From positions 317,241-381,240 of the forward strand of contig NZ_JANYMP010000007.1 in NCBI RefSeq assembly GCF_025061645.1: a stretch of 64,000 nt of DNA, written 5' to 3'. Source of the DNA: Umezawaea endophytica (lineage in GTDB: Bacteria > Actinomycetota > Actinomycetes > Mycobacteriales > Pseudonocardiaceae). The translations under genes were made by a program, and so were the position numbers. The notes under the pieces were generated by a model. The model saw nothing but the letters and a program-made list of their open reading frames with translations, searched no databases and was not told the DNA's origin. Positions 54,241 to 63,848 of this stretch are shown here, piece after piece (position 1 is the stretch's first letter; the number at the start of each line of letters is the position of its first letter).

Positions 54241-54544
54241 GACGACGAGTTTCCGGTGTCCGCGGCCGGACCGCTCCTCCGGCGGCGGACACCACCTGGC
54301 CGGGTGATGAACACCGGGTCGTTTCCAGGCTTCCGTCCGGCTGGTCGGTGGTGACCCGGCGACGGCGCTGGAACTGTTGACCGAACTGGAGTATCACGCC
54401 AGGTCATCGAACACTGGTGCGCGATTCTGCGCCCGAACGAACTATATCCACAAGAATGCGGATGCGGATCGTGCGCCACGACATGACGAGCTCTCACCCC
54501 GGCGAACTGCCACCACGCCCACCCTGGAACCCGCCGCTGGGTAG

Positions 54545-54972
54545 GTGCCCGGTCAGCACCGCCGCTACCGGTACCAGCCGCAGCATCGGCCTCGAACATC
54601 CACTCGTAGTTCCGAGTCGGCCAGGCGAGGTAATGGACCTCGGCGATCGCGTCCTGGACCCCGACGCCTCGGACGGAAACCATGGGAACATGGCTGGAAG
54701 TCCGCCTCGAAGATCGGCTCGAGCACAAACTTCAGCACGGCCTGCACGACCCGGTCGGCGGTCATCGGGATCCCGAGACGCCCGATTTTGCCCGACGTCT
54801 TCGGAATTGTTTTCTCCCGCATTCGCTGGGGAACGAACCACTCGGCCTTGAGTTGCGCTCGTAAGCGCGACAGCAGTTTCCCGGCGCCGAAGCCGACAGA
54901 CCGCGGAGCGATCCCGTCGCCCCCGCCGGTGCGTGCGCCTTTGGTACCCCGCACCCGTTCCCACGCGACCAT
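54545..54972 (-). mobile_element. group II intron reverse transcriptase (LtrA-like) fragment
   Basis: The minus-strand frame reads RLRAQLKAEWFVPQRMREKT, KIGRLGIPMTADRVVQAVLK and EPIFEADFQPCSHGFRPRR, the N-terminal reverse-transcriptase blocks of group II intron proteins. It then continues in another frame as AIAEVHYLAWPTRNYEWMFE before all similarity is lost. The YADD catalytic block, maturase and endonuclease domains are absent. Confidence 0.7.
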
Positions 54973-55169
54973 GAGGAAGAACGGGGACTACTACAGGTCC
55001 TCCGTCCCACCCCGGCGGCATCGGCTGACGACGAGCCTTCCCACCACACCACCGGCTGCGGTGCGGGTCGGCGACCGCCGGGGTGGTTCCCACGTTCACT
55101 GCTGATCCGGATGCGACAACACAGCTGAACCGTGTGACACCACCTGCGGGGATCGGGCACGATAGCAAC

Positions 55170-55221
55170 GGAACTCCTGGTGGAACGGCGCATAAACACC
55201 GTCCGATCTACCAGGAGTTCC
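55170..55221. repeat. 12-bp perfect inverted repeat
   Basis: GGAACTCCTGGT at 55170-55181 is perfectly inverted at 55210-55221 with a 28-base loop. It lies in the gene-free stretch 54973-55364, about 145 bases beyond the acyltransferase stop. It could be a terminator for the PKS operon or a leftover of the group II intron. Confidence 0.45.
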
Positions 55222-55364
55222 CCATACCTGCACCAAAGCCCCTTGCCCACCCCAGCTCGGAAGCAGGTACTGGGACTCGGCGGTCTTACGCCTCGATCGC
55301 CACCGGAATGACCACGGGTTGCGGCGACGAGTCCGATACGGACAGCCCTTAACCAGGCAATTTC

Positions 55365-56276
55365 CTACGAAATTCGTGTGATCTCGGGAGAATCAGCGCT
55401 AATCAGAGTCACTCTGGGCAAGGTCCGTCGAGCCAGGCCGATGAGAATGTCGCCATATCCTACCTCCATGACAGTGTCGATTCCGTTTGACGCGAGGTGT
55501 AGCTGGTTTTCTCTCCAGAGAACAGGGCACTGCAGGTCATCGGCGAGCAAATGTCCCCAAGGGGCGTCTTCCCCCGCAGGATAAAGGTGCGCATTGTGCA
55601 TTACCGGTAAATGCGTTGGACGAAAATCGACCTCTTTTAGCTGTTCTGCGAATTCAGCGGCCGCTTGCCGCATGAGCGGAGTATGGTAAGGACCTTCGAT
55701 ATCGAGAGGGATAACGTCCCATGCGTCGAGTCGCCACGCTCTTTGTATCGCGGCCTGCAGTCCCGAAGCGCTGCCGGAAAGGACACTCTGTACAGGGCTA
55801 TTATCATTAGCGACCCAGCATTGCTCACCGGCGCAGCTAGCATGGGCAACATCGAGCGGAGCCAGGAGAGCGGCCATGCCGCCAGCCGTCGAACGTATCG
55901 CCTTCCGGGTGATTTCTGCACGTAGGCAGACGATACGCAGTGCCTCCGATGCAGGTAACGCACCGGCCGCATGCAGCGCCGAGATAAGGCCGAGGGAATG
56001 GCCGGCGACCACGGCGGGACTGAGGTGCGAGGTCAGGGCAGACCAGGCCATGAGGGAGCATGTGACGACGGCGAGGTGGGTCTGCGGTGGCTGACGGGGG
56101 TATAGCTGCGGATCCAGGAGAAGTTGCTGCAATTGATGTCCTGAGATCGCTTCGGCTTGTTCGACCAAACTCCACGCCTCGTGGTTCCGCCAGCTCACTC
56201 CCATGGCGGGGCCGTGGCTTCCCTGTCCAGGAAAGAGGGCGGCGACACTTGATCGATGGACGAATGAGCGAGACAA
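55365..56276 (-). CDS. discrete FabD-like acyltransferase
   Basis: A 303-residue protein of the malonyl-CoA:ACP transacylase fold. The N-terminal FPGQGSH, the nucleophile elbow A-G-H-S-L-G (serine near residue 95) and the catalytic histidine in EGPYHTPLM are present. It is the last gene of the PKS-reductase-acyltransferase operon, 12 bases after the reductase stop. Because the PKS has its own AT domain, this enzyme may load a different starter, serve an upstream module outside the window, or act as an acyl hydrolase. Specificity cannot be read safely. Confidence 0.85.
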   Translation of the reverse strand: MSRSFVHRSSVAALFPGQGSHGPAMGVSWRNHEAWSLVEQAEAISGHQLQQLLLDPQLYPRQPPQTHLAVVTCSLMAWSALTSHLSPAVVAGHSLGLISALHAAGALPASEALRIVCLRAEITRKAIRSTAGGMAALLAPLDVAHASCAGEQCWVANDNSPVQSVLSGSASGLQAAIQRAWRLDAWDVIPLDIEGPYHTPLMRQAAAEFAEQLKEVDFRPTHLPVMHNAHLYPAGEDAPWGHLLADDLQCPVLWRENQLHLASNGIDTVMEVGYGDILIGLARRTLPRVTLISADSPEITRIS

Positions 56277-56288
56277 ATCCAGTTCCTC

Positions 56289-57443
56289 CTATCCGGTCGC
56301 GCCATGTGTTCGAGCCGAAGCGGCGTGTCGAGCCAGAGATGGTAGAACACGGGCTTCTTGAAGGCCTTTTATCAAGCGGTCGAGAAAAGGCGCGTCGAGA
56401 GATGGCCTGGCAATGCCCACAGCTGTTAATGCCGCTGTGGTGAAGTCGGCACGGTAACTGGGAGGTGGGTGGTCGACATCTGCGTATAGGAGGTAACGAG
56501 CAATCTCGCTCATTATGCCGATCGGCCGCACAGCAGGGTTGTCGAGGTTGCCTTGGACTTGACCCCACCACTGGTCGTTAGGCGTCGGCTTCAGCCGGTA
56601 TCCGGCCCTGCTCAGGGCCTGCAAGGCGTCCATGATCTTGAAGGGCGCGGGTTGGATGTGATGGAAGACCCGGTCGACGGAGTCGGCCACCAGCGCGAGA
56701 TGGATGATTCCTCGCGCAACGCTGTCGATGCAGTCGACACCGCTGGCTTCGGCGGCACTGGTCGGTATCGCCCCCAAGGCGACGCAGGCGCGCAGGACCG
56801 GGACGAGCAGGTCGGAGGTTGCCGAAGTTCGGCCGGTCGCGTGATCGGCGGTGACGAGGCCAGGCCGATGGATGGTCAGCCGGATGATGCCGCGATCGGC
56901 GGCCTGGCGGAGCATGGTCTCGGCGAGGACCTTGCTACGGGGATAGCCGAGAGAACCGGCGGTCGCCAGGGTGGGGACGGAGGACTCGTCAGCGTGGGAA
57001 AGGCCGGCGGCGTGATGGTTGAGGAATACGGCCGTGGTTGAGATGTAGTGCAGGTCGGCCGGTTCTCCGGTAAGCGCCACCCTGCGCTGAGCGAAGTCGA
57101 TCATGTTCTGGGTGCCGCCGACGTTTGTGTGGACAAGTTGGTCGTAGTCGGCGGCCAGGTTGACGTGAGCCGCGCAGTGGATGATCCGGTCGCTGTCCTC
57201 GGCGAGCCGATCGCGTTCCGCGGGGCGCAGACCGAGATCTGGCCTCCGGATGTCGGCGAGCAGGGCGATCAGCCGCCCAGACGGTGGAGAGAAGATCTGC
57301 ATGCGTGCAGCCAGCCGCTGATCAGCGTCCTCTTGGCTGCCTGCCCGAACGAGGCAGCGGACCGTGGCCTGGGTGGATCTGAGCAGTTCGGCGCAGAGCC
57401 AGCCGCCGAGGGAGCCGGTGGCTCCAGTGACAAGTACGGCCAT
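56289..57443 (-). CDS. free-standing thioester-reductase-like SDR
   Basis: A 384-residue extended SDR of the type found as the C-terminal reductase of NRPS/PKS and carboxylic acid reductases. The cofactor loop TGATGSLGGWL is at the N-terminus, RIIHCAAHVNLAADYDQL and NVGGTQNMIDFA follow, and the catalytic region is YISTTAVF with GYPRSKVLAE (Y-x-x-x-K present). Such domains release the acyl chain from an ACP as an aldehyde or alcohol with NADPH. The neighbouring PKS has no thioesterase, so this protein is the likely releasing enzyme. It starts 27 bases after the PKS stop. Confidence 0.87.
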   Translation of the reverse strand: MAVLVTGATGSLGGWLCAELLRSTQATVRCLVRAGSQEDADQRLAARMQIFSPPSGRLIALLADIRRPDLGLRPAERDRLAEDSDRIIHCAAHVNLAADYDQLVHTNVGGTQNMIDFAQRRVALTGEPADLHYISTTAVFLNHHAAGLSHADESSVPTLATAGSLGYPRSKVLAETMLRQAADRGIIRLTIHRPGLVTADHATGRTSATSDLLVPVLRACVALGAIPTSAAEASGVDCIDSVARGIIHLALVADSVDRVFHHIQPAPFKIMDALQALSRAGYRLKPTPNDQWWGQVQGNLDNPAVRPIGIMSEIARYLLYADVDHPPPSYRADFTTAALTAVGIARPSLDAPFLDRLIKGLQEARVLPSLARHAASARTHGATG

Positions 57444-57470
57444 TTCACTCCCTTTTCGGGGCTGAGGTCT

Positions 57471-60400
57471 TCACTGTCGGCCGCCTGCGGCCGGTGGGGC
57501 CTCGGGTTCTTCCCCTTCATCGGGTTCGCCGAGGATCCTGCTGATCTCAGCCGCCAGGGCCGCCGGGGTCGGGTGGTCGTAGGTCGTGGTGGTGGCCAGG
57601 CGCACCCCGACATCGAGATTGATCTTGTTGCGGAGCTCCACGGAGGACAGCGAATCGAATCCTGCCTCGCGGAAGGGCCGGTGGGGATCGACGAGATCGG
57701 GCGAGGAGTAGCCCAGCACGGCCGCTGCATGGCCGCAGACCACATCGAGCAGAAGACGGCGGCGCTGGCCCACGCTGAGACCGGCCAAATCGAGCGCAGG
57801 CGGAGCGATGACAGCGCTTTGCCCGGAGGCTGCGGTACGTCGGACCGCACAGCGTACCAGGTTGCGGAACAGCACCGGCAAGGGCCCGGACGCCGCCGTC
57901 TCCTGAAGCGCCGTGGGGGGCAGAGGGGCAGCGGCGATGAGCGCGTCGTCGAATGCCTCGGCGGTGTCGAACAGGGCCATGCCATCGGGTGTGCTCAGAC
58001 GGCGGCCGAACCGGCTCAGGCGAATCATGTCAGTGTCACTGAGATGCCCAGTCATCAAGCTGGCCTCTTCCCACAGGCCCCAAGCGATCGACTGAGCCGG
58101 CAGCCCTTCGGCCCGGCGGTGGTGGGCCAGCGCGTCGAGGAAGACGTTGCCTGCGGCGTAGCCGGCTTGGCCTGCTCCGCCGATCTGGCCGGCCATCGAG
58201 GAGTAGAGCACGAAACGGGCCAGCGGCATGCCGAGGGTCAGGTCGTGCAGGTTGACTGCGCCGTCGACTTTGGGACGCATCGTATGGTCGAGTTGGCGGG
58301 GGGTGAGCGCGGTGATGATGGCGTCGTCCAGGACACCGGCGGTGTGGATGACCGCGGTCAATGGGTGGTGGGCGGGGATCCGCGCCAGCAGTTCCGCCAG
58401 AGTTCTGCGGTCTGTGATGTCATTGGCGGCGATGGTGACGGTGGCGCCTAGGTCGGTCAGGTCTCGGTGGAGTTCCTCGGCTCCTGGGGCGTCGAGGCCG
58501 TGGCGGCTGGTCAGCAGCAGGTGGCGGGCTTGACCGGTGGAGACCAGGTGCCGGGCCAGTGCGGCACCGAGTGTTCCGGTGCCGCCGGTGATCAGGAAGG
58601 TGCCTTCCAGGTCAGCCTGCTGCGGGATTGACAGGATGTTCTTGCCGATATGTCTGGCGTCGCGGAAGTGGCGGAACGCCTCGGGTGCGCGGCGGATGTC
58701 CCAGACCGTGGTCGGCAATGGCACCAGGGCGTCCTGTTCGAAGAGTTCGAGCAGGGTGGTGAAGATTTCGTGGACCCGGCCTGGGCTGGTGTCGCGGAAG
58801 TCAAAGGCCCGGTAGTGGACCTGATGGTCGGATGCCACCGTGTCGGGCTGGCGAATGTCGGTTTTGCCCATTTCCAGGAATCGGCCACCGGGTTTCAACA
58901 AGCGCAAGGAGGCGTCGACGAATTCTCCTGCCAGGCAATTCAGCACCACATCGATGCCGTTGTCACCCACGACCGCACGGAAGGCCTTCTCGAAGTCCAG
59001 GGTGCGGGAATTGGCGATGTGAGCGTCATCGAGGCCGAGGTTGCGGAGTGTCTGCCATTTTGTAGTGCTGGCAGTGGCGAAGACTTCGGCGCCCAGGTAG
59101 GCGGCGAGCTGGATCGCCGCGATGCCGACGCCTCCCGTTCCGGCATGGATCAGGATCCGTTGACCGGGCTGGAGGTCGGCGAGATCGACCAGACCGAGGT
59201 AGGCGGTTCCGAAGGCGGTCGGGAATGCGGCGGCATCGGTGAGGCTCCACCGATCAGGGACGGTGACCAGCAGCCGCGCGTCGATCGTCGCCGATGTGGC
59301 GAAGGTGGTGTGGTCGAGCGACAGGCCCGCGACGCGGTCGCCGCGTGAAAAGGCGGCGACACCCTCACCGACCTCGGTCACCACGCCCGCGCCGTCGATG
59401 CCCGGTATGGCGTCGCTGGGCAGTCCGACCATGTTCAGTGCCTTGAGCACGTCGCGGAAGTTCATCCCCGCGCGGTGGATGGCGACACGGACCTGACCGC
59501 GTTGTAGTGGCGCCTCTGATTCGGGTGAGGCCAGCAGCGTCAGATCTTCCAGGGAACCGGAGACACCGGTGTCCAACCGCCAGGCGTGCGTGTCGACAGG
59601 AATTCTCAAAGCTTCGCTGCTGGTGATCGGAGCGAAACGGGGCAGGTGGGACTGACCGTTGCGAAGGGCCTGCTCGGGTTCTCCGCTGGCGATCGCCTGA
59701 GGCAGGGCTGCACAGGAGGCGTCGCTGCCGTCGGTGTCGATGAGGACGAACTGCCCGGGGTTCTCGGTCTGCGCCGTCCTGATCAGTCCCCACACCGGTG
59801 CGTGGACTGGGTCGTGTACGTCCTGGCCTGCCCGCAATGCCACCGCTTCGCGGGTGAGCACCACCAGCTTGGAGGATGCGAAGGCCTGCTCTCCCAGCCA
59901 TTGCTGCACCACTTCCAGTGCGCGGTGCAGCGCATGGCGGACGACGCTCGAGCTCACCTGGGACAACTTGAGGGCTGTAGGGGCTTCGGCTGCGTAACTG
60001 ATCACAACGGTCGAGGGCAGGGGCGTTCCGGCCACGACCTGTGCGGCGAGGACGGTCAGATCGGGGTAGGTGCGAGTCGATAGGCCCGCGGCGGTCAAGG
60101 CACGGTGCACTGCGTCATCGGTATCGATGAGCGCCCACGTTCCGTGGCCGCCGACAGGGGGCGCGACGACAGGAGATCCGATTTTCCAATCCAGGCGCCA
60201 CAATGCCTCGGTCCCTACCGTCCGAGTAGCGCGCCGCAGCCGTTCGGAGGAGATCGGGCGCAGGGCGAGCTCCGCCGCTTCAAGGACCGGAGCACCGCTG
60301 TGATCGGCGAGGTGGACGGCCATGCTGCGGGTACCGTTCAGGGCCAGCCGCACGCGAAGGTTGGTTGCTCCGGTGGCGTGCAGCTTCACACCTCTCCACG

Positions 60401-63400
60401 CGAAGGGCAGCCGCATCTGCTGGGTTGTTGCGTCCGCGTCATCGGGCTCTTCGTCATCCACGATGAGCCAGGGGTGGAGGGCGGAGTCGAACAGCGCGGG
60501 GTGGATACCGAAATCTCTCGCATCACGGGCGGCATCGGCGTCGAGGGTGATCTCGGCGAAGATGTCGGAGCCGCAGCGCCAGGCCGCCCGCACGTTCCTG
60601 AAGCTGGAACCGTAGGCATATCCCAGGGCGGCGGCCGTCGAGTACAGGCCGGAGACCTCGACGGCCTTCGCGCCAACCGGTGGCCAATGGCTGAGTCCAG
60701 CGTCGTCGGCAACCTCATCGGTACTGAGGGACACTGTGCCAGTTGCGTTGCGCACCCAGTCTGCTTCGTCGGTACGCGAGTGGATCGCCAGGTCACGGCG
60801 GCCATGATGGTCGGGCTCGCCGACCGAGACCTGAACGGTGACCTCCCTCTTGGCGGACAGGGCAAGGGGCATTTCAAGGATGAGTTCCTCGACCTGGTCG
60901 CAGTCCAGGCGTGCGGCCGCGTGCAGGGCCATGTCCAGGAACGCGGTGCCCGGCAGCAGGACCGTTCCCTTGACGGTGTGGTCGGCTATCCAAGAATGGG
61001 TCCGATGCGAGAGCCGACCGGTCAGCAGGAGGCTGTCGGAGGCCGCGACCTCGATCTGGGAGGTGAGGATCGGATGCTCGCCGTCGGCGAGACCGGCAGA
61101 TGCGAGGTCGGTGGTTCCCCCTGCACGCGCGTTGATCCAGTACCGATCACGTTGGAAGGCGTAGGTCGGAAGGTCGATCTGGCGAGCGCCGGTGAACAGT
61201 GGTGTCCAGTCGACCTCGACGCCATGGACGTGCGCGGCTGCCAGAGCGGTCAACATGCCGTCGTGGCCGCCCTCGTCGCGACGCAGGGTGGCCAGGACGG
61301 CTGCGTGGGCGCCGGTGTCCTCGATCGTCTCCTGCGTACCGGTTCGCAGGACTGGATGTGGGCTGATCTCGATGAACGTCTGGTGCCCATCAGCGAGGAG
61401 AAGCCGGACGGTGTCCTCAAAGCGGACGGTTTGCCGCAGGTTGCGATACCAGTAGTCGGCGTCGAGCGGGGTGTCCTCTCCGTCAGGGCCTGCGGCGAGC
61501 GCGGCGGTCACGGTGGAGTAGAACGGAATCGTCGCGGGCTGCGCGGTGAGAAAGGCCAGGTCGTGAACGAACTGTTCGCGGACGTCCTCCACGTGCGAGG
61601 AGTGGGATGCGTAGTCGACCGCGATCGACCGTGCCCATACCCCGTCGCGTTCGCAGCCGGCCGCCAATTCCTCCAGCGCCGCTGTGTCGCCGGAGACGAC
61701 GGTGCTGGTGGGCCCGTTGATGACCGCGAGGGACAACCGCTGACCCCAGGGCTCGATCCGCCTCGGCACTGCACGGGCGGGCAGGGCCAGGGCCAGCATT
61801 CCGCCACGCCCTGCCAGTGAGGGAAGCGCTTTGGCGCGCAGGGCGATAAGCCTTGCGGCATCGTTCAGTGACAGTGCCCCGGCTACGCAGGCCGCCGCGA
61901 TCTCGCCTTGGGAGTGGCCGACGACCGCGTCCGGGATCACTCCGTGATCGCGCCACAGGCCTGCCAGGCAGACCAGCATCGCGAACAGTACGGGTTGAAC
62001 TATTTCGTCGCGGTCCAGACTCGGGGCGCCGGGCTCGCCTTTCAGCACTTCCAGCAGCGACCATCCGGTGTGCGGGTCGAGTGCGTCGGCGCACTCTCTG
62101 GCACGGGCCGCGAAGGCCGGCGAGTCCTTGAGGAGGCCGACTGCCATTTGCGGCCACTGGGAGCCCTGTCCGGGGAAGACGAACACCGTCTTGGGCGAAC
62201 TCAGCGCCTGGGCACTGACCGCCTGCGGGGCCGGGTCTCCGTTGGCGATCGCCCGCAGTCCGCCGATGAGCGTGTTCGAGTCCTTGCCCATCGTGATACC
62301 GCGGTGGACGAACCGGGCCCGCGTGGTCGCCAGCGACAGCCCGACATCCGAGGGGTGGGCGTCGGGGTTCTCACGCAGCCGATCCAGCAGACGCTCCGCT
62401 TGGCCCTTCAGCGCCTGAGGGGTGCGGCCCGACAGCACCCAGGGCAAGCTGTGTTCACCTCCAGGTCGGTGCTCGCCTCCGTCAGCGCTATCGGGCACCT
62501 GTTCGATGATCGCGTGTGCGTTCGAGCCGGTGACCCCGTAGGACAGGACGCCCGCCCGCCTCGGCCGGTTCACGGTTGGCCAGGGTCTGCGCTCGGTCAA
62601 CAGCCGCAGATGCCCTGATGACCAGTCCACCGCAGTGGACGGCTGATCCAGGTGCAGGGACCGAGGCATCACACCGTGCCGGACCGCCATAACGCTCTTG
62701 ATGATCCCGGCGACGCCCGCCGCCGCCAGGGCATGCCCGATATTGGATTTCACCGATCCCAGGTAGATCGGACGGTCGGCTGAGCGGCCCTGGCCATAGG
62801 TGTTGAGCAATGCCGTCGCCTCGGTCGGATCGCCGACCCTGGTGCCGGTCCCGTGCGCTTCGATCAGATCGACATCGCTGCTGGCCAGCCCGCACGAGGC
62901 GAGCGTCTGGCGAATCACGGACTCTTGTGCGGGCCCATGCGGTGCCGAGAAGACGTTGCTGGTGCCGTCCTGGTTCACCGCCGATCCGCGAAGTATCGCC
63001 AGCACCGGCGCTCCGAGTCGCCGGGCATGCGAGGCGCGAGCCATGACGAGCACGCCGACGCCTTCGCCGGGGCCGAACCCGTCGGCGTCCGCGGAGAACG
63101 CCTTGGTACGACCATCGTGCGCCAGTCCGCCATGACGACAGAAGTCGACGAGATATCCGGGTTCTGCCAATACCGTGACACCGCCCGCGAGTGCCAATGA
63201 GCACTCTCCGGCCCTCAGCGATTCCGCCGTCAGGTGTACTGCCGTCAGCGAGGAGGAACAGGCTGTGTCGACAGTGATGGACGGGCCCTTCAGGTCGAGG
63301 AAGAAGGAAAAGCGACCACTGATCCCCGACGTGAGCCCACCGGTCAAACTGGGCGGTTCATCCAGACCCTCGGCACTGGGCTCCCATTCCCCGACGCGCA

Positions 63401-63848
63401 GCCCGTAGTCCTGGTGGAAAGCCCCCACGAACACTCCGGTCACCGATGACTTCAGCGAAGTCGGATCGATTCTCGACCGCTCCAAAGCCTCCCACGCGGT
63501 CTGAAGCAGCAGTCGTTGTTGCGGGTGGGTGCCAGCGGCGTTACGCGGCCCGATTCCGAAGAAGTCCGCGTCGAACATCGCAGCGTCAGGTAGGAACCCT
63601 CCTTCACGCAGATACAGCGTGCCGGCACGGCCCTCGGGATCATAGATCTTGTCCAGGTCCCAGTTCCGATCGGTCGGCACCGGGCCGATGACGTCGCGCT
63701 CTGCGAGCACCAGTTCCCACAGATCTTCAGGTGAGTGCACGTCTCCCGGCAGGTGGCAGGCCATCCCCACGATCACCACCGGGTCGTCGGACAGGGGCGT
63801 TTGCTGGGCGGCCGGCTGCGTCGATTCAGGCATCGCGGGTATGGACAT
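57471..63848 (-). CDS. type I PKS module, KS-AT-DH-ER-KR-ACP
   Basis: A 2125-residue fully reducing module. KS about 20-445 (DTACSSSL, cysteine near 196; EAHGTGT; KSNIGH). AT 550-850 with GHSQGE and Y-A-S-H, the methylmalonyl-CoA signature. DH about 920-1160 (DHTVKGTVLLPG; DSALHP). ER about 1430-1730 (HAGTGGVGIAAIQLA). KR about 1750-1930 (TGGTGTLG; L-D-D, so B-type). ACP serine near 2068 (GFDSL). No thioesterase and no N-terminal docking coiled coil. In KS the common DPQQR block reads T-H-P-Q-Q-R. It should add a fully reduced, methyl-branched unit. AGGA precedes the ATG at 63848. Release is probably by the reductase downstream. Confidence 0.93.
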   Translation of the reverse strand: MSIPAMPESTQPAAQQTPLSDDPVVIVGMACHLPGDVHSPEDLWELVLAERDVIGPVPTDRNWDLDKIYDPEGRAGTLYLREGGFLPDAAMFDADFFGIGPRNAAGTHPQQRLLLQTAWEALERSRIDPTSLKSSVTGVFVGAFHQDYGLRVGEWEPSAEGLDEPPSLTGGLTSGISGRFSFFLDLKGPSITVDTACSSSLTAVHLTAESLRAGECSLALAGGVTVLAEPGYLVDFCRHGGLAHDGRTKAFSADADGFGPGEGVGVLVMARASHARRLGAPVLAILRGSAVNQDGTSNVFSAPHGPAQESVIRQTLASCGLASSDVDLIEAHGTGTRVGDPTEATALLNTYGQGRSADRPIYLGSVKSNIGHALAAAGVAGIIKSVMAVRHGVMPRSLHLDQPSTAVDWSSGHLRLLTERRPWPTVNRPRRAGVLSYGVTGSNAHAIIEQVPDSADGGEHRPGGEHSLPWVLSGRTPQALKGQAERLLDRLRENPDAHPSDVGLSLATTRARFVHRGITMGKDSNTLIGGLRAIANGDPAPQAVSAQALSSPKTVFVFPGQGSQWPQMAVGLLKDSPAFAARARECADALDPHTGWSLLEVLKGEPGAPSLDRDEIVQPVLFAMLVCLAGLWRDHGVIPDAVVGHSQGEIAAACVAGALSLNDAARLIALRAKALPSLAGRGGMLALALPARAVPRRIEPWGQRLSLAVINGPTSTVVSGDTAALEELAAGCERDGVWARSIAVDYASHSSHVEDVREQFVHDLAFLTAQPATIPFYSTVTAALAAGPDGEDTPLDADYWYRNLRQTVRFEDTVRLLLADGHQTFIEISPHPVLRTGTQETIEDTGAHAAVLATLRRDEGGHDGMLTALAAAHVHGVEVDWTPLFTGARQIDLPTYAFQRDRYWINARAGGTTDLASAGLADGEHPILTSQIEVAASDSLLLTGRLSHRTHSWIADHTVKGTVLLPGTAFLDMALHAAARLDCDQVEELILEMPLALSAKREVTVQVSVGEPDHHGRRDLAIHSRTDEADWVRNATGTVSLSTDEVADDAGLSHWPPVGAKAVEVSGLYSTAAALGYAYGSSFRNVRAAWRCGSDIFAEITLDADAARDARDFGIHPALFDSALHPWLIVDDEEPDDADATTQQMRLPFAWRGVKLHATGATNLRVRLALNGTRSMAVHLADHSGAPVLEAAELALRPISSERLRRATRTVGTEALWRLDWKIGSPVVAPPVGGHGTWALIDTDDAVHRALTAAGLSTRTYPDLTVLAAQVVAGTPLPSTVVISYAAEAPTALKLSQVSSSVVRHALHRALEVVQQWLGEQAFASSKLVVLTREAVALRAGQDVHDPVHAPVWGLIRTAQTENPGQFVLIDTDGSDASCAALPQAIASGEPEQALRNGQSHLPRFAPITSSEALRIPVDTHAWRLDTGVSGSLEDLTLLASPESEAPLQRGQVRVAIHRAGMNFRDVLKALNMVGLPSDAIPGIDGAGVVTEVGEGVAAFSRGDRVAGLSLDHTTFATSATIDARLLVTVPDRWSLTDAAAFPTAFGTAYLGLVDLADLQPGQRILIHAGTGGVGIAAIQLAAYLGAEVFATASTTKWQTLRNLGLDDAHIANSRTLDFEKAFRAVVGDNGIDVVLNCLAGEFVDASLRLLKPGGRFLEMGKTDIRQPDTVASDHQVHYRAFDFRDTSPGRVHEIFTTLLELFEQDALVPLPTTVWDIRRAPEAFRHFRDARHIGKNILSIPQQADLEGTFLITGGTGTLGAALARHLVSTGQARHLLLTSRHGLDAPGAEELHRDLTDLGATVTIAANDITDRRTLAELLARIPAHHPLTAVIHTAGVLDDAIITALTPRQLDHTMRPKVDGAVNLHDLTLGMPLARFVLYSSMAGQIGGAGQAGYAAGNVFLDALAHHRRAEGLPAQSIAWGLWEEASLMTGHLSDTDMIRLSRFGRRLSTPDGMALFDTAEAFDDALIAAAPLPPTALQETAASGPLPVLFRNLVRCAVRRTAASGQSAVIAPPALDLAGLSVGQRRRLLLDVVCGHAAAVLGYSSPDLVDPHRPFREAGFDSLSSVELRNKINLDVGVRLATTTTYDHPTPAALAAEISRILGEPDEGEEPEAPPAAGGRQ

